Assembly (NCBI GenBank): GCA_945890485.1
Contig: CAMDCN010000001.1
Coordinates: forward strand, 649,761 to 713,760
DNA: 64,000 nt
Direction of reading: 5' to 3'
DNA from: Candidatus Sulfopaludibacter sp. SbA3
GTDB taxonomy: Bacteria; Acidobacteriota; Terriglobia; Bryobacterales; Bryobacteraceae
The notes under the pieces are model-generated. The model was given only the letters and a program-made list of their open reading frames with translations, ran no database searches and was not told the origin of the DNA. Below are positions 54,383 to 64,000 of this stretch, one piece after another (positions within the stretch are counted from its first letter, which is position 1; each line of letters begins with the position of its first letter). The translations under genes and the position numbers were made by a program.

Positions 54383-57300
54383 ATGACGCATCCCGCTCTT
54401 CGCGATCTACTCGAATCCCTTAGCCGCGATCCGGCGTTTGACCAGATCATCCGCGGACTCCGGACCCACACCCACCAGTCGCTCTCGGGGCTCTCGCTAC
54501 CGGCGAAAGCTCTCTATAGCGCCTTACTCTGGAAGCGAACGGGGCAGCCAGTTCTGCTGATCACGGACGGGGCGCAGGAAGCCGAAGGGCTGTTCGCGGC
54601 GCTCGAAACATTCTTCGAGATCATCGTAAATGACGAAACGAAGCCAAGGCCGCAATTGCTGCCGGCTCTCGACGTACTGCCGTCACAGGGTCTGTCGCCA
54701 CACTCCGAGATCAGCGAAGAGCGGGCGGTTGGCCTCTACCGGCTCGCTTCGGGAATGACGTCGATTACGGTGACGCCGATCGGCTCGGCGCTGCTGCGGA
54801 CGTATCCCGCGAACTTCTATCAGCAACTGGCGCTGACTCTGAAGCTGAACGATGAGATCGGCATGGACGACCTCGGCGAGCATCTGCGGCGGATCGGCTA
54901 CACGGAACGGGATCCGGTAGAGATGGTCGGCGAATATTCCGTGCGCGGTGGGATCGTTGACATCTTCCCGGCCGAGTCCGAACAGCCATTGCGGATCGAG
55001 TTCTTTGGCGATGCGATCGACTCGATGCGGCGGTTCGATGTGGAGACGCAGCGCTCCGTGATGAAGGTGGACCGGGCGGTGATTCTGCCATTGGTAGAGC
55101 ATCCGAAGCCATCGAACCCGGTGCCGGCGTGGGAGTTCACGCGCGCCTTGACAGACCCCCGCGAAGCCACACTGCTGGGTTTGGCAGCAGAGGGCCTGAT
55201 CGTGATCGACGAGCCGGAGCAGGTGCATTCGGCAGCGGAGCGGCTGTGGAAACGGCTCGGCGAAAACCAGCGCGACATGGTGGTGCCGCCCGAGGATGTC
55301 TACCTGAGCTGGCCCCAATTGGCGGCGCAGATTGACGCGCGAAAGCGGGTGACGCTGCGGCAAGTGGAGTTGCTGGGAGAGTCCGCGGCGGGGCAGTCCG
55401 TCGACCTACATTCGCGGCCGTCGCCGGCGTTCCATGGAAACCTGCCGAATGCCGTCGCCGAGACGCGGAAGCTGGTGGAGCAAGGATACAAGGTGCTGTA
55501 CTTCGCCCCCGCGGTGGGCGAGGTGGAGCGGCTCGCGGACATCTTCCACGAGTACTCGGTGCCGTTCCAATTGGCGCTGGCGAGCGAAGATACGGTTTCC
55601 CCGTTTCATGCCGAGCGGGCTAAATTGTTTGGCGGATCGGCGAGCACGCTGTTGGCGAAAGGCCGCATGGTGCGCGGCACGGTGCTCACGGAAGCCAAGC
55701 TCGCCATTATCGGGACCGAGGACCTGTTCGACACCTCCGATCTGATCGCTGAGCCCGCTTTGAATAAGCGGGCGGCGGCGGCTTTCGCGGCCGACATCGC
55801 GGATCTGAAGCCGGGCGATTTCGTCGTCCACGTGACGCACGGCGTCGGCAAGTTCCTGGGCATCAAAGAGATTCCGCAGGGCGACCAAAGCGGCGACTTC
55901 CTGATCCTTGAGTACTCGGGCGAATCGAAGCTCTACGTCCCGATGACGCGCCTGGACCTGGTGCAAAAGTTCCGCGGGGCGGGCGAGGGGACACCTCCGC
56001 TGGACCGCCTGGGCGGGGCCACATGGTCGAAGACCAAATCGCGCGTGAAAGCGAAAATGCGCGATATGGCGGACGAGCTCTTGAAGCTCTACGCCGAGCG
56101 GCGCATGTCGGAAGGATTCGCCTTCTCGCCGGACTCGAACTGGCAACGGGAGTTCGAGGACGCGTTTCCGTACACGGCGACCAAGGACCAACTGCAGGCC
56201 GTTTCTGAGATTAAGCGGGACCTGGAGCGGCCACAGCCGATGGACCGGTTGCTGTGCGGCGACGTCGGCTTCGGAAAGACCGAGGTCGCTATGCGGGCGG
56301 CGTTCAAGGCGCTGGGCGATGGCAAGCAGGTCGCCGTGCTGACCCCGACTACCGTACTCAGCTTCCAGCACTATGAAACGTTTAAACGGCGGTTCGCCAG
56401 CTTCCCCGTGAACATCGAGATGCTGAGCCGGTTCCGGTCGGCCAACGAGACGAAGAAGATTATTGAAGACTTGGGCCACGGGAAGATCGACATTCTGATC
56501 GGGACCCATCGGCTGCTTTCGAAGGACGTCGAGTTTATCGATCTGGGGCTGTTGATCGTCGATGAGGAGCAGCGGTTCGGGGTGCGGCACAAGGAGCGGC
56601 TGAAGCAGTTGCGGCACAACATCGACGTGTTGACGATGTCGGCGACGCCGATCCCGCGGACGCTGCATATGTCGCTGCTCGGTCTGCGGGACATGAGCGT
56701 GATCGAGACACCGCCGAAGGACCGGTTGAGCGTGCAGACGGTGGTTTCGCACTACAACGCCGACCTGATTCGATCCGCGATTGAGCTGGAAGTCAACCGC
56801 GGCGGGCAGGTCTATTTCGTTCATAACCGCGTGGACACGATCTATCAGCGCGCAGCCTGGATTCAGGAGCACATGCCCGGAATCCGGGTAGGAGTGGGGC
56901 ATGGGCAGATGGGCGAGGCGGCGCTCGAGAAAGTGCTGTTGGGGTTCATGACGCACGAGTTCGATGTGTTCGTCTGCACGACGATTATTGAGAACGGCAT
57001 CGACATTCCGCTAGCGAATACGATTCTGATTGAGAACGCCGAGAAGTATGGTCTATCCGAGCTGTACCAGTTACGAGGCCGGGTGGGCCGGTCAAACCGG
57101 CGGGCCTACGCGTATCTGTTGGTGCCGGAGAATAAGGACCTGACGGAGATCGCGCGGAAACGCTTGGCGGCGTTGAAAGAGTTCAGCGACCTGGGGGCGG
57201 GATTCAAGATCGCGGCGCTCGACTTGGAATTGCGCGGGTCGGGCAACCTGCTCGGCGGGGAGCAGCATGGGCAGATGGACGCGGTGGGCTACGACACGTA

Positions 57301-57814
57301 TCTGAAGCTGCTTGAAGACACGGTCAGGGAGTTGAAGGGCGAAGAGGTGCCGCCGGAGATTCATTCGACGATTTCGCTGGGGCTCGACATCCGAATTCCG
57401 GCGAGCTACATCTCGGAAGAGCTGCAGCGGCTGCGGGCGTATAAAAAGATTGCCTCGCTGAACTCGCAGCTCGAAGCGGCCAAGATCCTCGAAGAGTTTG
57501 CTGATAGGTACGGTCCGCCGCCGGATGTGGTGAAGACGCTAGCGAGCTTTTCGCTGGTGCGGGCGACGGCGCAACGGCTGGGAATCGAGTCGATCGATCG
57601 GCGGCAGGGTTATTTCAACATTAAAGTTCATCTGGAAGCGCGGATCCGGCCGGAGGGTTTGATGGAGATCGTGACGGCGACACCGGGGGCGCAGTTCACG
57701 CCTGCGGGCGTGTTACGGCTGCCCGCGGACGCATTCGCGACCGCGCCGCCCGAAAAGTTACTTAGCTATCTCCAGGACACGCTCCACACTTTGGATTTTG
57801 TGGCTGTAAAATAG
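54383..57814 (+). CDS. mfd: Transcription-repair coupling factor
   Basis: 1143 aa; LKPGDFVVHVTHGVGKFLGI; DRLLCGDVGFGKTEVAMRAAFKA; DEEQRFGVRHKERLKQ; QLRGRVGRSNRRAYAYLL. Confidence 0.97.
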   Translation: MTHPALRDLLESLSRDPAFDQIIRGLRTHTHQSLSGLSLPAKALYSALLWKRTGQPVLLITDGAQEAEGLFAALETFFEIIVNDETKPRPQLLPALDVLPSQGLSPHSEISEERAVGLYRLASGMTSITVTPIGSALLRTYPANFYQQLALTLKLNDEIGMDDLGEHLRRIGYTERDPVEMVGEYSVRGGIVDIFPAESEQPLRIEFFGDAIDSMRRFDVETQRSVMKVDRAVILPLVEHPKPSNPVPAWEFTRALTDPREATLLGLAAEGLIVIDEPEQVHSAAERLWKRLGENQRDMVVPPEDVYLSWPQLAAQIDARKRVTLRQVELLGESAAGQSVDLHSRPSPAFHGNLPNAVAETRKLVEQGYKVLYFAPAVGEVERLADIFHEYSVPFQLALASEDTVSPFHAERAKLFGGSASTLLAKGRMVRGTVLTEAKLAIIGTEDLFDTSDLIAEPALNKRAAAAFAADIADLKPGDFVVHVTHGVGKFLGIKEIPQGDQSGDFLILEYSGESKLYVPMTRLDLVQKFRGAGEGTPPLDRLGGATWSKTKSRVKAKMRDMADELLKLYAERRMSEGFAFSPDSNWQREFEDAFPYTATKDQLQAVSEIKRDLERPQPMDRLLCGDVGFGKTEVAMRAAFKALGDGKQVAVLTPTTVLSFQHYETFKRRFASFPVNIEMLSRFRSANETKKIIEDLGHGKIDILIGTHRLLSKDVEFIDLGLLIVDEEQRFGVRHKERLKQLRHNIDVLTMSATPIPRTLHMSLLGLRDMSVIETPPKDRLSVQTVVSHYNADLIRSAIELEVNRGGQVYFVHNRVDTIYQRAAWIQEHMPGIRVGVGHGQMGEAALEKVLLGFMTHEFDVFVCTTIIENGIDIPLANTILIENAEKYGLSELYQLRGRVGRSNRRAYAYLLVPENKDLTEIARKRLAALKEFSDLGAGFKIAALDLELRGSGNLLGGEQHGQMDAVGYDTYLKLLEDTVRELKGEEVPPEIHSTISLGLDIRIPASYISEELQRLRAYKKIASLNSQLEAAKILEEFADRYGPPPDVVKTLASFSLVRATAQRLGIESIDRRQGYFNIKVHLEARIRPEGLMEIVTATPGAQFTPAGVLRLPADAFATAPPEKLLSYLQDTLHTLDFVAVK

Positions 57815-57821
57815 GGAGCAT

Positions 57822-58961
57822 ATGAAGTTGCGGATTCTCGGTTCAGTTTTGTTGGGCGCGTCTTTGTACGCTGCCGATGTCAAGGTGATGGAGCAGATCG
57901 TCGCCAAGATCAACGGCGAGATCATTACGCGAACAGAAATTGATCGAATGACCAAGGCGCTCTACGATGCGGCCAAGGAGCAGAAGGTTCCGCCGGCGGA
58001 CATTGAAAAGATGGTCCAGGAACGTTCGAAGGATCTGCTGCGCGAAAAGATCGATCAGATGCTACTGGTGCAGAAGGGCAAGGAGTTGAACATCAACGTC
58101 GACCCCGATGTGACCAAGCAGATCGCCCGCATCCAACAAGGCACCAAGATTGCCGACCAGGAGAAGTTCCAGCAGTTCGTTAAAGAACAGACCGGAATGA
58201 ACTTCGAGGACTACAAGGCCGAAACGAAGAACCAGTTCCTGACCCGCCGGGTGATCGGCCAGGAAGTGTCTTCGAAAATTTCGATTTCGAAGGCGGAAGC
58301 GCAGAAGTACTACGACGATAACAAGGGCGAGTTCCAGCGCGAAGAGCGCGTGTTTCTCCGCGAGATCTTCTTAGGCACCGACGGCAAGGATGCGAAGGCG
58401 CAGGAGGCCGTCGAGAAGAAGGCTAAAGATCTGGTGGCGCGGGCTCGGCGTGGCGAAAAGTTCGGAGAGTTGGCGCGCGAGAATTCGGAATCAGAAACGG
58501 CTCAGAACGAAGGCGAACTGCCTCCCTATAAGAAGGGCGAACTGTTGAAGGCGATTGAAGACGTAATCTGGCCGGCGGCGCGGAATACGGCCGTTGATCC
58601 CATCAAGCGGCCCAATGGTTGGTTGCTCCTGTTTGTCGAAGAGCATCACCAGGCCGGACTGGCCGACTTTGAAGAGGTGCAGGGCGAGATTATGAACAAG
58701 CTCTATACTCCCCGCATGGAGCCCGCGATTCGCGCCTACCTGACGCAGTTGCGGCAGGAGGCCTTCCTTGAAATCCGCGAAGGGTTCACGGATACGGGCG
58801 CGGCGCCCGGCAAATCGACCAAGTGGACCGATCCGGCGCAGTTGAAGCCGGAGACGATTACGAAGGAAGAAGTCGCGATGCAGGTGCGGAAGAAGCGCTT
58901 GCTGTGGTCGGTGCCCGTTCCTGGAACGGCTGTGAAAGTGAAGTCCACTTCGAAGTCCTAA
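57822..58961 (+). CDS. SurA-like periplasmic peptidyl-prolyl cis-trans isomerase (SurA_N + parvulin)
   Basis: Signal peptide; VKVMEQIVAKINGEIITRTEIDRM; FLREIFLG...AKDLVARARRGEKFGELARENSESETAQNEGELPPYKKGEL. Confidence 0.9.
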   Translation: MKLRILGSVLLGASLYAADVKVMEQIVAKINGEIITRTEIDRMTKALYDAAKEQKVPPADIEKMVQERSKDLLREKIDQMLLVQKGKELNINVDPDVTKQIARIQQGTKIADQEKFQQFVKEQTGMNFEDYKAETKNQFLTRRVIGQEVSSKISISKAEAQKYYDDNKGEFQREERVFLREIFLGTDGKDAKAQEAVEKKAKDLVARARRGEKFGELARENSESETAQNEGELPPYKKGELLKAIEDVIWPAARNTAVDPIKRPNGWLLLFVEEHHQAGLADFEEVQGEIMNKLYTPRMEPAIRAYLTQLRQEAFLEIREGFTDTGAAPGKSTKWTDPAQLKPETITKEEVAMQVRKKRLLWSVPVPGTAVKVKSTSKS

Positions 58962-60017
58962 ATGAAACAGTTCGCCAACCAACTGGAGGCCAATCAGGCG
59001 ATCCAGACCACCTTCCTTGTGTTGCACAAGGAGATCCGGCAGAAGAAGACGGGGGAACCTTATCTTTCGCTCACGCTGGGAGATAAGTCAGGCGACGTTG
59101 ACGCCAAGATGTGGGACCACGTTGCGGAGGTGATGGACACCTTTGAACGGCACGACTACATCAAAGTGCGTGGACTGACCGCGATCTATCAGAACCGGAT
59201 GCAGTTGACGGTGCATAAACTGCAGCGCGCCGACGACCGGGAGATCGACAAGGCCGACTACTTCCCTGCCTCGGCCCGGAACCGGGACGAGATGTTTGCC
59301 GAGCTGCAGCAGCATGTGGCGGCTATGGCGAACCCGCACTTGAAAGCGCTGATTGAAGCATTTTTCAGCGATGCGGCGCTGGTCGAGAAGTTCAAGACGG
59401 CTCCGGCTGCGAAGACGATCCATCATGCGTGGATCGGGGGACTTCTCGAACATGTCTTGTCGCTGGCGACGCTGGCCAAGTTCACGGCGGGGCACTATCC
59501 GGGCGTCGACGCGGACCTGCTGATGACCGGTGTGATTCTGCACGACATTGGCAAGATCGACGAACTGACCTACGACCGGGGCTTCGGCTATTCGGACGAA
59601 GGGCAGTTGGTGGGTCACATTTTGATCGGCCTGCGGATGGTGGACGACAAGGCGCGGCAGGTGCCCGGGTTCCCGCCGAAGTTGAAGTTGCTGGTTGAGC
59701 ATCTGGTGGCCAGCCACCATGGCGAGTTGGCGTACGGCTCTCCGAAAGTGCCTGCGACATTGGAAGCGATGCTGCTGCATCATCTGGACAATTTGGATTC
59801 GAAGGTCGAGACGGTCCGGCAGGCGGTGGAGCGGGATACGCTGATCGACGGGAACTGGTCGGTGTACATTCCGTCGCTTGAGCGTTCCTTGCTCAAGAAA
59901 GAGCGGTACCTCCGCGAGACACAGGTTCCAACGGCTCCTGCTGTTCGGCAGGAGCCGACGCGACCGTCAACGGATTTTGCGGCAAAGCTCTCGGGAGCCT
60001 TGCGGCCAAAGGGATAG
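58962..60017 (+). CDS. YhaM/CBF1-like 3'-5' exoribonuclease (OB-fold + HD domain)
   Basis: TTFLVLHKEIRQKKTGEPYLSLTLGDKSGDVDAKMWD; IHHAWIGGLLEHVLSLATLA; VILHDIGKIDELTY; LVEHLVASHHGELAYGSPKVPATLEAMLLHHLDNLDSKV. Confidence 0.93.
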   Translation: MKQFANQLEANQAIQTTFLVLHKEIRQKKTGEPYLSLTLGDKSGDVDAKMWDHVAEVMDTFERHDYIKVRGLTAIYQNRMQLTVHKLQRADDREIDKADYFPASARNRDEMFAELQQHVAAMANPHLKALIEAFFSDAALVEKFKTAPAAKTIHHAWIGGLLEHVLSLATLAKFTAGHYPGVDADLLMTGVILHDIGKIDELTYDRGFGYSDEGQLVGHILIGLRMVDDKARQVPGFPPKLKLLVEHLVASHHGELAYGSPKVPATLEAMLLHHLDNLDSKVETVRQAVERDTLIDGNWSVYIPSLERSLLKKERYLRETQVPTAPAVRQEPTRPSTDFAAKLSGALRPKG

Positions 60018-60018
60018 G

Positions 60019-60402
60019 ATGCCCCGTCCGCCCGGCAGTCGCGAGATTCCCCCTCCGCTTGAGTTGGAGTGTTTGCGGGTGCTTTGGGCGATGGGAGAAG
60101 GCAATGCGAGCCGGGTTCGCGAAGCATTAGCGCCGGAGCGGCAGTTGGCCTACACGACGGTCTTGACGCTGCTCGAGAGGTTAGCGAAGCGAGGCCAGTT
60201 GAGTCGGCGCAAGTCGGGGCGATCATTTATTTACACTCCGATCCAGGACCGGGAGTTAATGCGCCAGGCGGCGGTGGCGGAATTGGTGAGTACCTACTTC
60301 GATGGGGAGTCGAACGGTTTACTCAAATGGTTGCAAGGGGTTGGCAACCACCCGGCGGAAGTGGACAGGCAGGAAGCCCCACTGGACGCGACGCTTTTAT
60401 AG
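60019..60402 (+). CDS. BlaI/MecI/CopY family transcriptional repressor
   Basis: PPLELECLRVLWAMGEGNASRVREALAPERQLAYTTVLTLLERLAKRGQLSRRKSGRSFIYTPIQDRE. ORF from 59878 but the start at 60019 fits the family and follows the upstream stop. Confidence 0.9.
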   Translation: MPRPPGSREIPPPLELECLRVLWAMGEGNASRVREALAPERQLAYTTVLTLLERLAKRGQLSRRKSGRSFIYTPIQDRELMRQAAVAELVSTYFDGESNGLLKWLQGVGNHPAEVDRQEAPLDATLL

Positions 60403-60447
60403 CCGACTTTATTCCACTTTTCATAGAATCCTACGATTTATGGAATA

Positions 60448-60474
60448 TTAAGTCCTTTAGAATGTAGGACTTAA
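60448..60474. promoter_or_regulatory. Inverted repeat, candidate operator/attenuator between BlaI-like gene and TonB receptor
   Basis: TTAAGTCCT (60448-60456) and AGGACTTAA (60466-60474), perfect 9-bp arms separated by 9 nt. Confidence 0.5.
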
Positions 60475-60532
60475 GGCTTGCCGGGAAATGACATTCCCAT
60501 TACGATGGGAGAGTAAGGGTACATCTCCCTAT

Positions 60533-63500
60533 ATGAGAACACTCAATTCTATCTGCTGTTTGCTGTTTACTGTGGCGCCTTTGGCGCTTCATGCCCAGAC
60601 CATTACCGCGTCGATTACGGGTACGGTTACGGATCCGTCCGGCGCGAGTATTCCTACGGCCAAAGTGACGGCCACCAACTCCGGGACCAACGTAACCTTC
60701 GCAACCTCGGCCAACAGTGAAGGAATCTACACCTTCCCGTTCTTGCCGGTAGGCGCCTATTCGGTGACGGTGGAATCCCAGGGCTTCAAGAAGTCCGTGG
60801 TGGGACCGTTCAGACTAGAAGTAAACCAAATTGCTCGCGTCGATGTGAAGTTAGAGATCGGCGAAGCAACCCAGACTGTGGAAGTTAAAGATGTCGCGCC
60901 CGTGCTGCAGACCGAATCGACCTCGACTGGCGATTCGATCAGCTCGGCGAAGCTGACGTCTCTACCGCTCAACGGACGCAACTTCGTATCGTTGACGCTG
61001 CTGATGCCGGGTGCAGTGAGCCCGAATCCGTCGGGGATGAACTCCCGCTTTGGCGCTCGTCCCTACGTGAACGGGAACCGCGAGCAGACGAACAACTTCC
61101 TGCTCGACGGCGTGGACGTGAACGACTCGATCGACAACCGCGTAGGCTATTCGCCGAACGTGGATGCGCTCGAAGAGGTGAAGGTATTGACGGGCAACGC
61201 GGCGGCCGAATTCGGCAACGCCGGCGGCGCGACCGTGATGCTCAGCCTGAAGAGCGGAACGAACCAGTTTCACGGGAACGTATTCGAGTTCCTGCGGAAC
61301 AATAAATTGGACGCGAACGGCTTTTTCCGGAATCGCAATGTGTCGACCGCCCGGCGGACCGGCTTCAAGCGGAACATTTTTGGCGGCACCCTCGGCGGCC
61401 CAATTGTTCGCAACAAGGCGTTTTTCTTTATGGACTACGAAGGAACGCTGCAGCGCGCCGATGGCCCTGCTTCGGCCAGTGTAGCCCCGGCGGCGTGGCG
61501 AAATGGCGATTTGAGCCAGTTCCCGAACAACATCGTCGATCCGGCCAACAACAACACCCCTTTCCCTGGCAAGCAGATTCCGCGCTCGCGGTTCTCGCCG
61601 GTGGCGACGGCGTTGTACGGCAACCCGGCGCTGTATCCGCTTCCGAATCAGGCGGGCGTAGGCCCCCTGGGCGTCAGCGGTAACTATGCGGGCTCGTCGG
61701 CTTCCAAGCAGGACAACCATCAGGCGGACGCGAAGGTCGACTACCGGCTTTCCGACCGGGATAACCTGATGGGTCGTTGGTCGATTGGCCGCTATGAGTC
61801 GATCGGTTCGGCGGCGGCTTTGCCGGTGTTCATGACCTCCGGCCAAGCCGGTCCGACGCAGTCGGCCGTCATCAACTGGAATCGCACGGTTTCGCCTTCC
61901 ATCGTCAACGAAGCTCGTGTGGCGTATTCGCGTGTCGTGATCAACGACATCGCAGTGGATTGGTCGGGCCAGTTGGGTGCGGACGGCAATGCGAAGTTCG
62001 GCATTCCGGGTGGGCAGCCGATCGCCGGGTTGAGCTCGGTGGCGCTCGGTGGTGGGTTGTCGGGCATCGGTTCGGGCGCTTCGATCTCGAACACCGCAGA
62101 CAACAAGTTCATCTACTATGACAATCTGACGATCCAGAAGGGCAAGCATCTATTGAAGGTTGGCGCGCAGTTCATGCGTTATCAACAGAACCGCTTCTAT
62201 GCCGGCAACAACGGCGTGCTCGGCTTGTTCCGCTACACCGGCACCTATACCGGGTTGGACCACTCCGACTTCCTGCTCGACCAGTTGAATGGCAAGGGCC
62301 GCGGCGCGGCGACGGGCACATGGGGCCATCGGTTCTGGCGCTCGGCATTGTTCTTCCAGGACGACTTCAAAGCGACCCGGACGCTGACCATCAACTTGGG
62401 TCTTCGTTGGGAATACATGCAGCCGATCTACGAAGTGGCGGACCGCCAAATCAACGTGAACACGTTCACGGGCGAGCTGATCACGCCGGGATCGGGTGAA
62501 TTCGGCCGGGCGCTCTACAAGGGCTATCCGAAGCAGTTTATGCCGCGGTTCGGCTTCGCCTGGACCCCTGGCATGTTCAACAACAAGATGGTCGTTCGTG
62601 GTGGTTACGCCTACCAGAGCTTTATGGAAGGCACCGGCGCCAACCTCCGCCTGCCGTTGAACCCTCCGCTGTTTGTCGAAACCGACTTCACCTACGATCC
62701 GCGGACTCCGGGAACGATCCGGACCGGCTTCTCGGATGTGACGACGGCGAACGTCACCCTGAACATGCCGCGTCCGGCGGGTGTGACGGTTCCGCAGTTG
62801 CAGGGCCGCGCGTGGGACCTGAATCTGCGTCCGCAAACAACGCAGCAGGTGAACTTCACGTTGGAGTACCTGCTCGACAATGCTACGTCGATTTCGGCGG
62901 GCTATGTGAGCCAGAAGGGCACGCACCTGGTGGCCCCGGTGGAGGCGAACCAGCCGCTACCTGGCACTGGTCCGTTTTCGACCTGGGCTCCGATCAACAG
63001 CCGTCGTCCTCTCATTAACGTGTTGCCGAATCTCGGCAACATCGCGCGGACGGAAGCTTCAGCCACGATGGACTACCACTCGCTGCAGGTGACCGGCCGC
63101 CGGCGCTTTGCTTCGGGTTTGGACTTCATCGCAGCCTACACGCTGGGCAAAACGTTGACCGACAACCTCGGCTACTACGGTAGCGGCTTGACGGCTGGCG
63201 AAGGCGCCTATTGGCAGAATGCATATGACCGCCGCTCCAACCGGGGCCCGGCGTTCTTTGACATCCGCCAGAATTTCACGATTGGCGGCAACTACGACCT
63301 GCCGATGGGCAAGGGCCGTCAGTTTGGCACGGATTTACCGAAAGCAGCAGAGGCGGTGCTGGGTGGTTGGAGCTTGAACTACAATCTGTCGGCCCGCACG
63401 GGTTTGCCGATTACAGTTCGGGCGATTGACCGCACGGGCCAGGCGGTTCGTGGCAATGTTCGCGCCAACGCCTATCGCGAGTTCTCGGTGAACGAGTCGG

Positions 63501-63859
63501 CGCGGACGGTGGACAATTGGTTCGGACTCCCGACTGACCGGACGACTCTGTTCTGCGCGGCCGGTGTCGACAACGGCACGTGCGCGTATGGGCAGCCGGG
63601 TGATGGCATGTTCGGCAATTCTGGAATCGGCACCGAGCGCGGACCCGGCTTCTTCAACCTGGACTTCTCGGTAGGCAAGCGCTTCAGCATTACCGAGCGG
63701 CACTACTTTGACTTCCGGGTGGAGCTGTTCAACGCTCTGAACCATGTGAGCTGGGCACCTCCGGGCGCGAACATTGGCACTCCGGCAACGTTCGGCGCAA
63801 TTGGAAGCCAAGTGCAGAACCCCAGGAACATTCAGTTCGGCTTGAAGTATCACTTCTGA
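60533..63859 (+). CDS. TonB-dependent receptor with N-terminal carboxypeptidase-regulatory-like domain (Oar-like)
   Basis: ASITGTVTDPSGASIPTAKVTATNSG; SLPLNGRNFVSLTLLMPG; FLLDGVDVNDS; FRVELFNALNHVSWAPPGANIG. ORF from 60488; likely start MRTLNSICCLLFTVAPLALHAQ at 60533. Confidence 0.95.
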   Translation: MRTLNSICCLLFTVAPLALHAQTITASITGTVTDPSGASIPTAKVTATNSGTNVTFATSANSEGIYTFPFLPVGAYSVTVESQGFKKSVVGPFRLEVNQIARVDVKLEIGEATQTVEVKDVAPVLQTESTSTGDSISSAKLTSLPLNGRNFVSLTLLMPGAVSPNPSGMNSRFGARPYVNGNREQTNNFLLDGVDVNDSIDNRVGYSPNVDALEEVKVLTGNAAAEFGNAGGATVMLSLKSGTNQFHGNVFEFLRNNKLDANGFFRNRNVSTARRTGFKRNIFGGTLGGPIVRNKAFFFMDYEGTLQRADGPASASVAPAAWRNGDLSQFPNNIVDPANNNTPFPGKQIPRSRFSPVATALYGNPALYPLPNQAGVGPLGVSGNYAGSSASKQDNHQADAKVDYRLSDRDNLMGRWSIGRYESIGSAAALPVFMTSGQAGPTQSAVINWNRTVSPSIVNEARVAYSRVVINDIAVDWSGQLGADGNAKFGIPGGQPIAGLSSVALGGGLSGIGSGASISNTADNKFIYYDNLTIQKGKHLLKVGAQFMRYQQNRFYAGNNGVLGLFRYTGTYTGLDHSDFLLDQLNGKGRGAATGTWGHRFWRSALFFQDDFKATRTLTINLGLRWEYMQPIYEVADRQINVNTFTGELITPGSGEFGRALYKGYPKQFMPRFGFAWTPGMFNNKMVVRGGYAYQSFMEGTGANLRLPLNPPLFVETDFTYDPRTPGTIRTGFSDVTTANVTLNMPRPAGVTVPQLQGRAWDLNLRPQTTQQVNFTLEYLLDNATSISAGYVSQKGTHLVAPVEANQPLPGTGPFSTWAPINSRRPLINVLPNLGNIARTEASATMDYHSLQVTGRRRFASGLDFIAAYTLGKTLTDNLGYYGSGLTAGEGAYWQNAYDRRSNRGPAFFDIRQNFTIGGNYDLPMGKGRQFGTDLPKAAEAVLGGWSLNYNLSARTGLPITVRAIDRTGQAVRGNVRANAYREFSVNESARTVDNWFGLPTDRTTLFCAAGVDNGTCAYGQPGDGMFGNSGIGTERGPGFFNLDFSVGKRFSITERHYFDFRVELFNALNHVSWAPPGANIGTPATFGAIGSQVQNPRNIQFGLKYHF

Positions 63860-63918
63860 TATGAAACGACCTGTCAATACCTTTAACGGGTGCTGACGGT
63901 TCTTCTTGTTCGGTTGTT

Positions 63919-63958
63919 TCAACTGCCCCCCGCCCACCAAGGCGGGGGGCAGTTGAAT
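63919..63958 (+). terminator. Strong hairpin (likely terminator) downstream of TonB receptor
   Basis: Perfect 17-bp stem TTCAACTGCCCCCCGCC / GGCGGGGGGCAGTTGAA with loop CACCAA; only a short T run follows. Coordinates within +/-1. Confidence 0.65.
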
Positions 63959-64000
63959 TTGGTGCCGTAGTTCGGGACAGCGCGGTCGAAGGCAGCAAGG

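Noticed and set aside
55406-56956. 516-aa antisense ORF within mfd
   Set aside because: Lies fully opposite conserved Mfd motifs; His/Arg/Gln-rich translation typical of the antisense frame of GC-rich genes.
60962-62149. 395-aa antisense ORF in second TonB receptor
   Set aside because: Antisense to well-conserved plug/barrel sequence; Arg-rich with no family signature.
1-64000. CRISPR arrays, tRNA/rRNA genes, transposases, integrases or phage modules
   Set aside because: No regularly spaced direct repeats, tRNA cloverleaf-like segments or recognisable mobile-element ORFs were seen; gaps are short and mostly contain promoters or hairpins. A tRNAscan/Infernal run would be needed to exclude small RNAs.

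Overview
GC-rich chromosomal window that looks acidobacterial (Solibacter/Bryobacter-like). The lineage call rests on a TIGR03437-type C-terminus, two Oar-like TonB receptors with carboxypeptidase-regulatory plug domains, ASPIC/UnbV proteins, and a DUF1501 + DUF1549/DUF1553 pair. Most of the window is ordinary: pgi, ribBA, lptD, an acpP-fabF-etfB-etfA block, mfd-surA-like-yhaM-like, an RND efflux pair, miaE and a heptose nucleotidyltransferase. No rRNA, tRNA, CRISPR array, transposase or phage module was found. The best candidate for something undescribed is a compact three-gene cassette at 25336-32823. Two small cytoplasmic-looking proteins precede a 2075-aa protein with no signal peptide. 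That protein has about 8 Ig-like repeats, an aromatic beta-rich middle region and a C-terminal segment resembling the flagellin/FliD 'IN' motif. One small partner resembles accessory proteins I associate with T6SS/contractile-injection effector loci, so the cassette could be an orphan effector or surface-structure module. A second candidate is the upstream five-gene run 18136-25245 (TPR, FG-GAP/ASPIC/TPR fusion, sulfite-oxidase-like Moco protein, phosphatase-superfamily protein, unknown). All family calls come from reading translations by eye; no database search was run.
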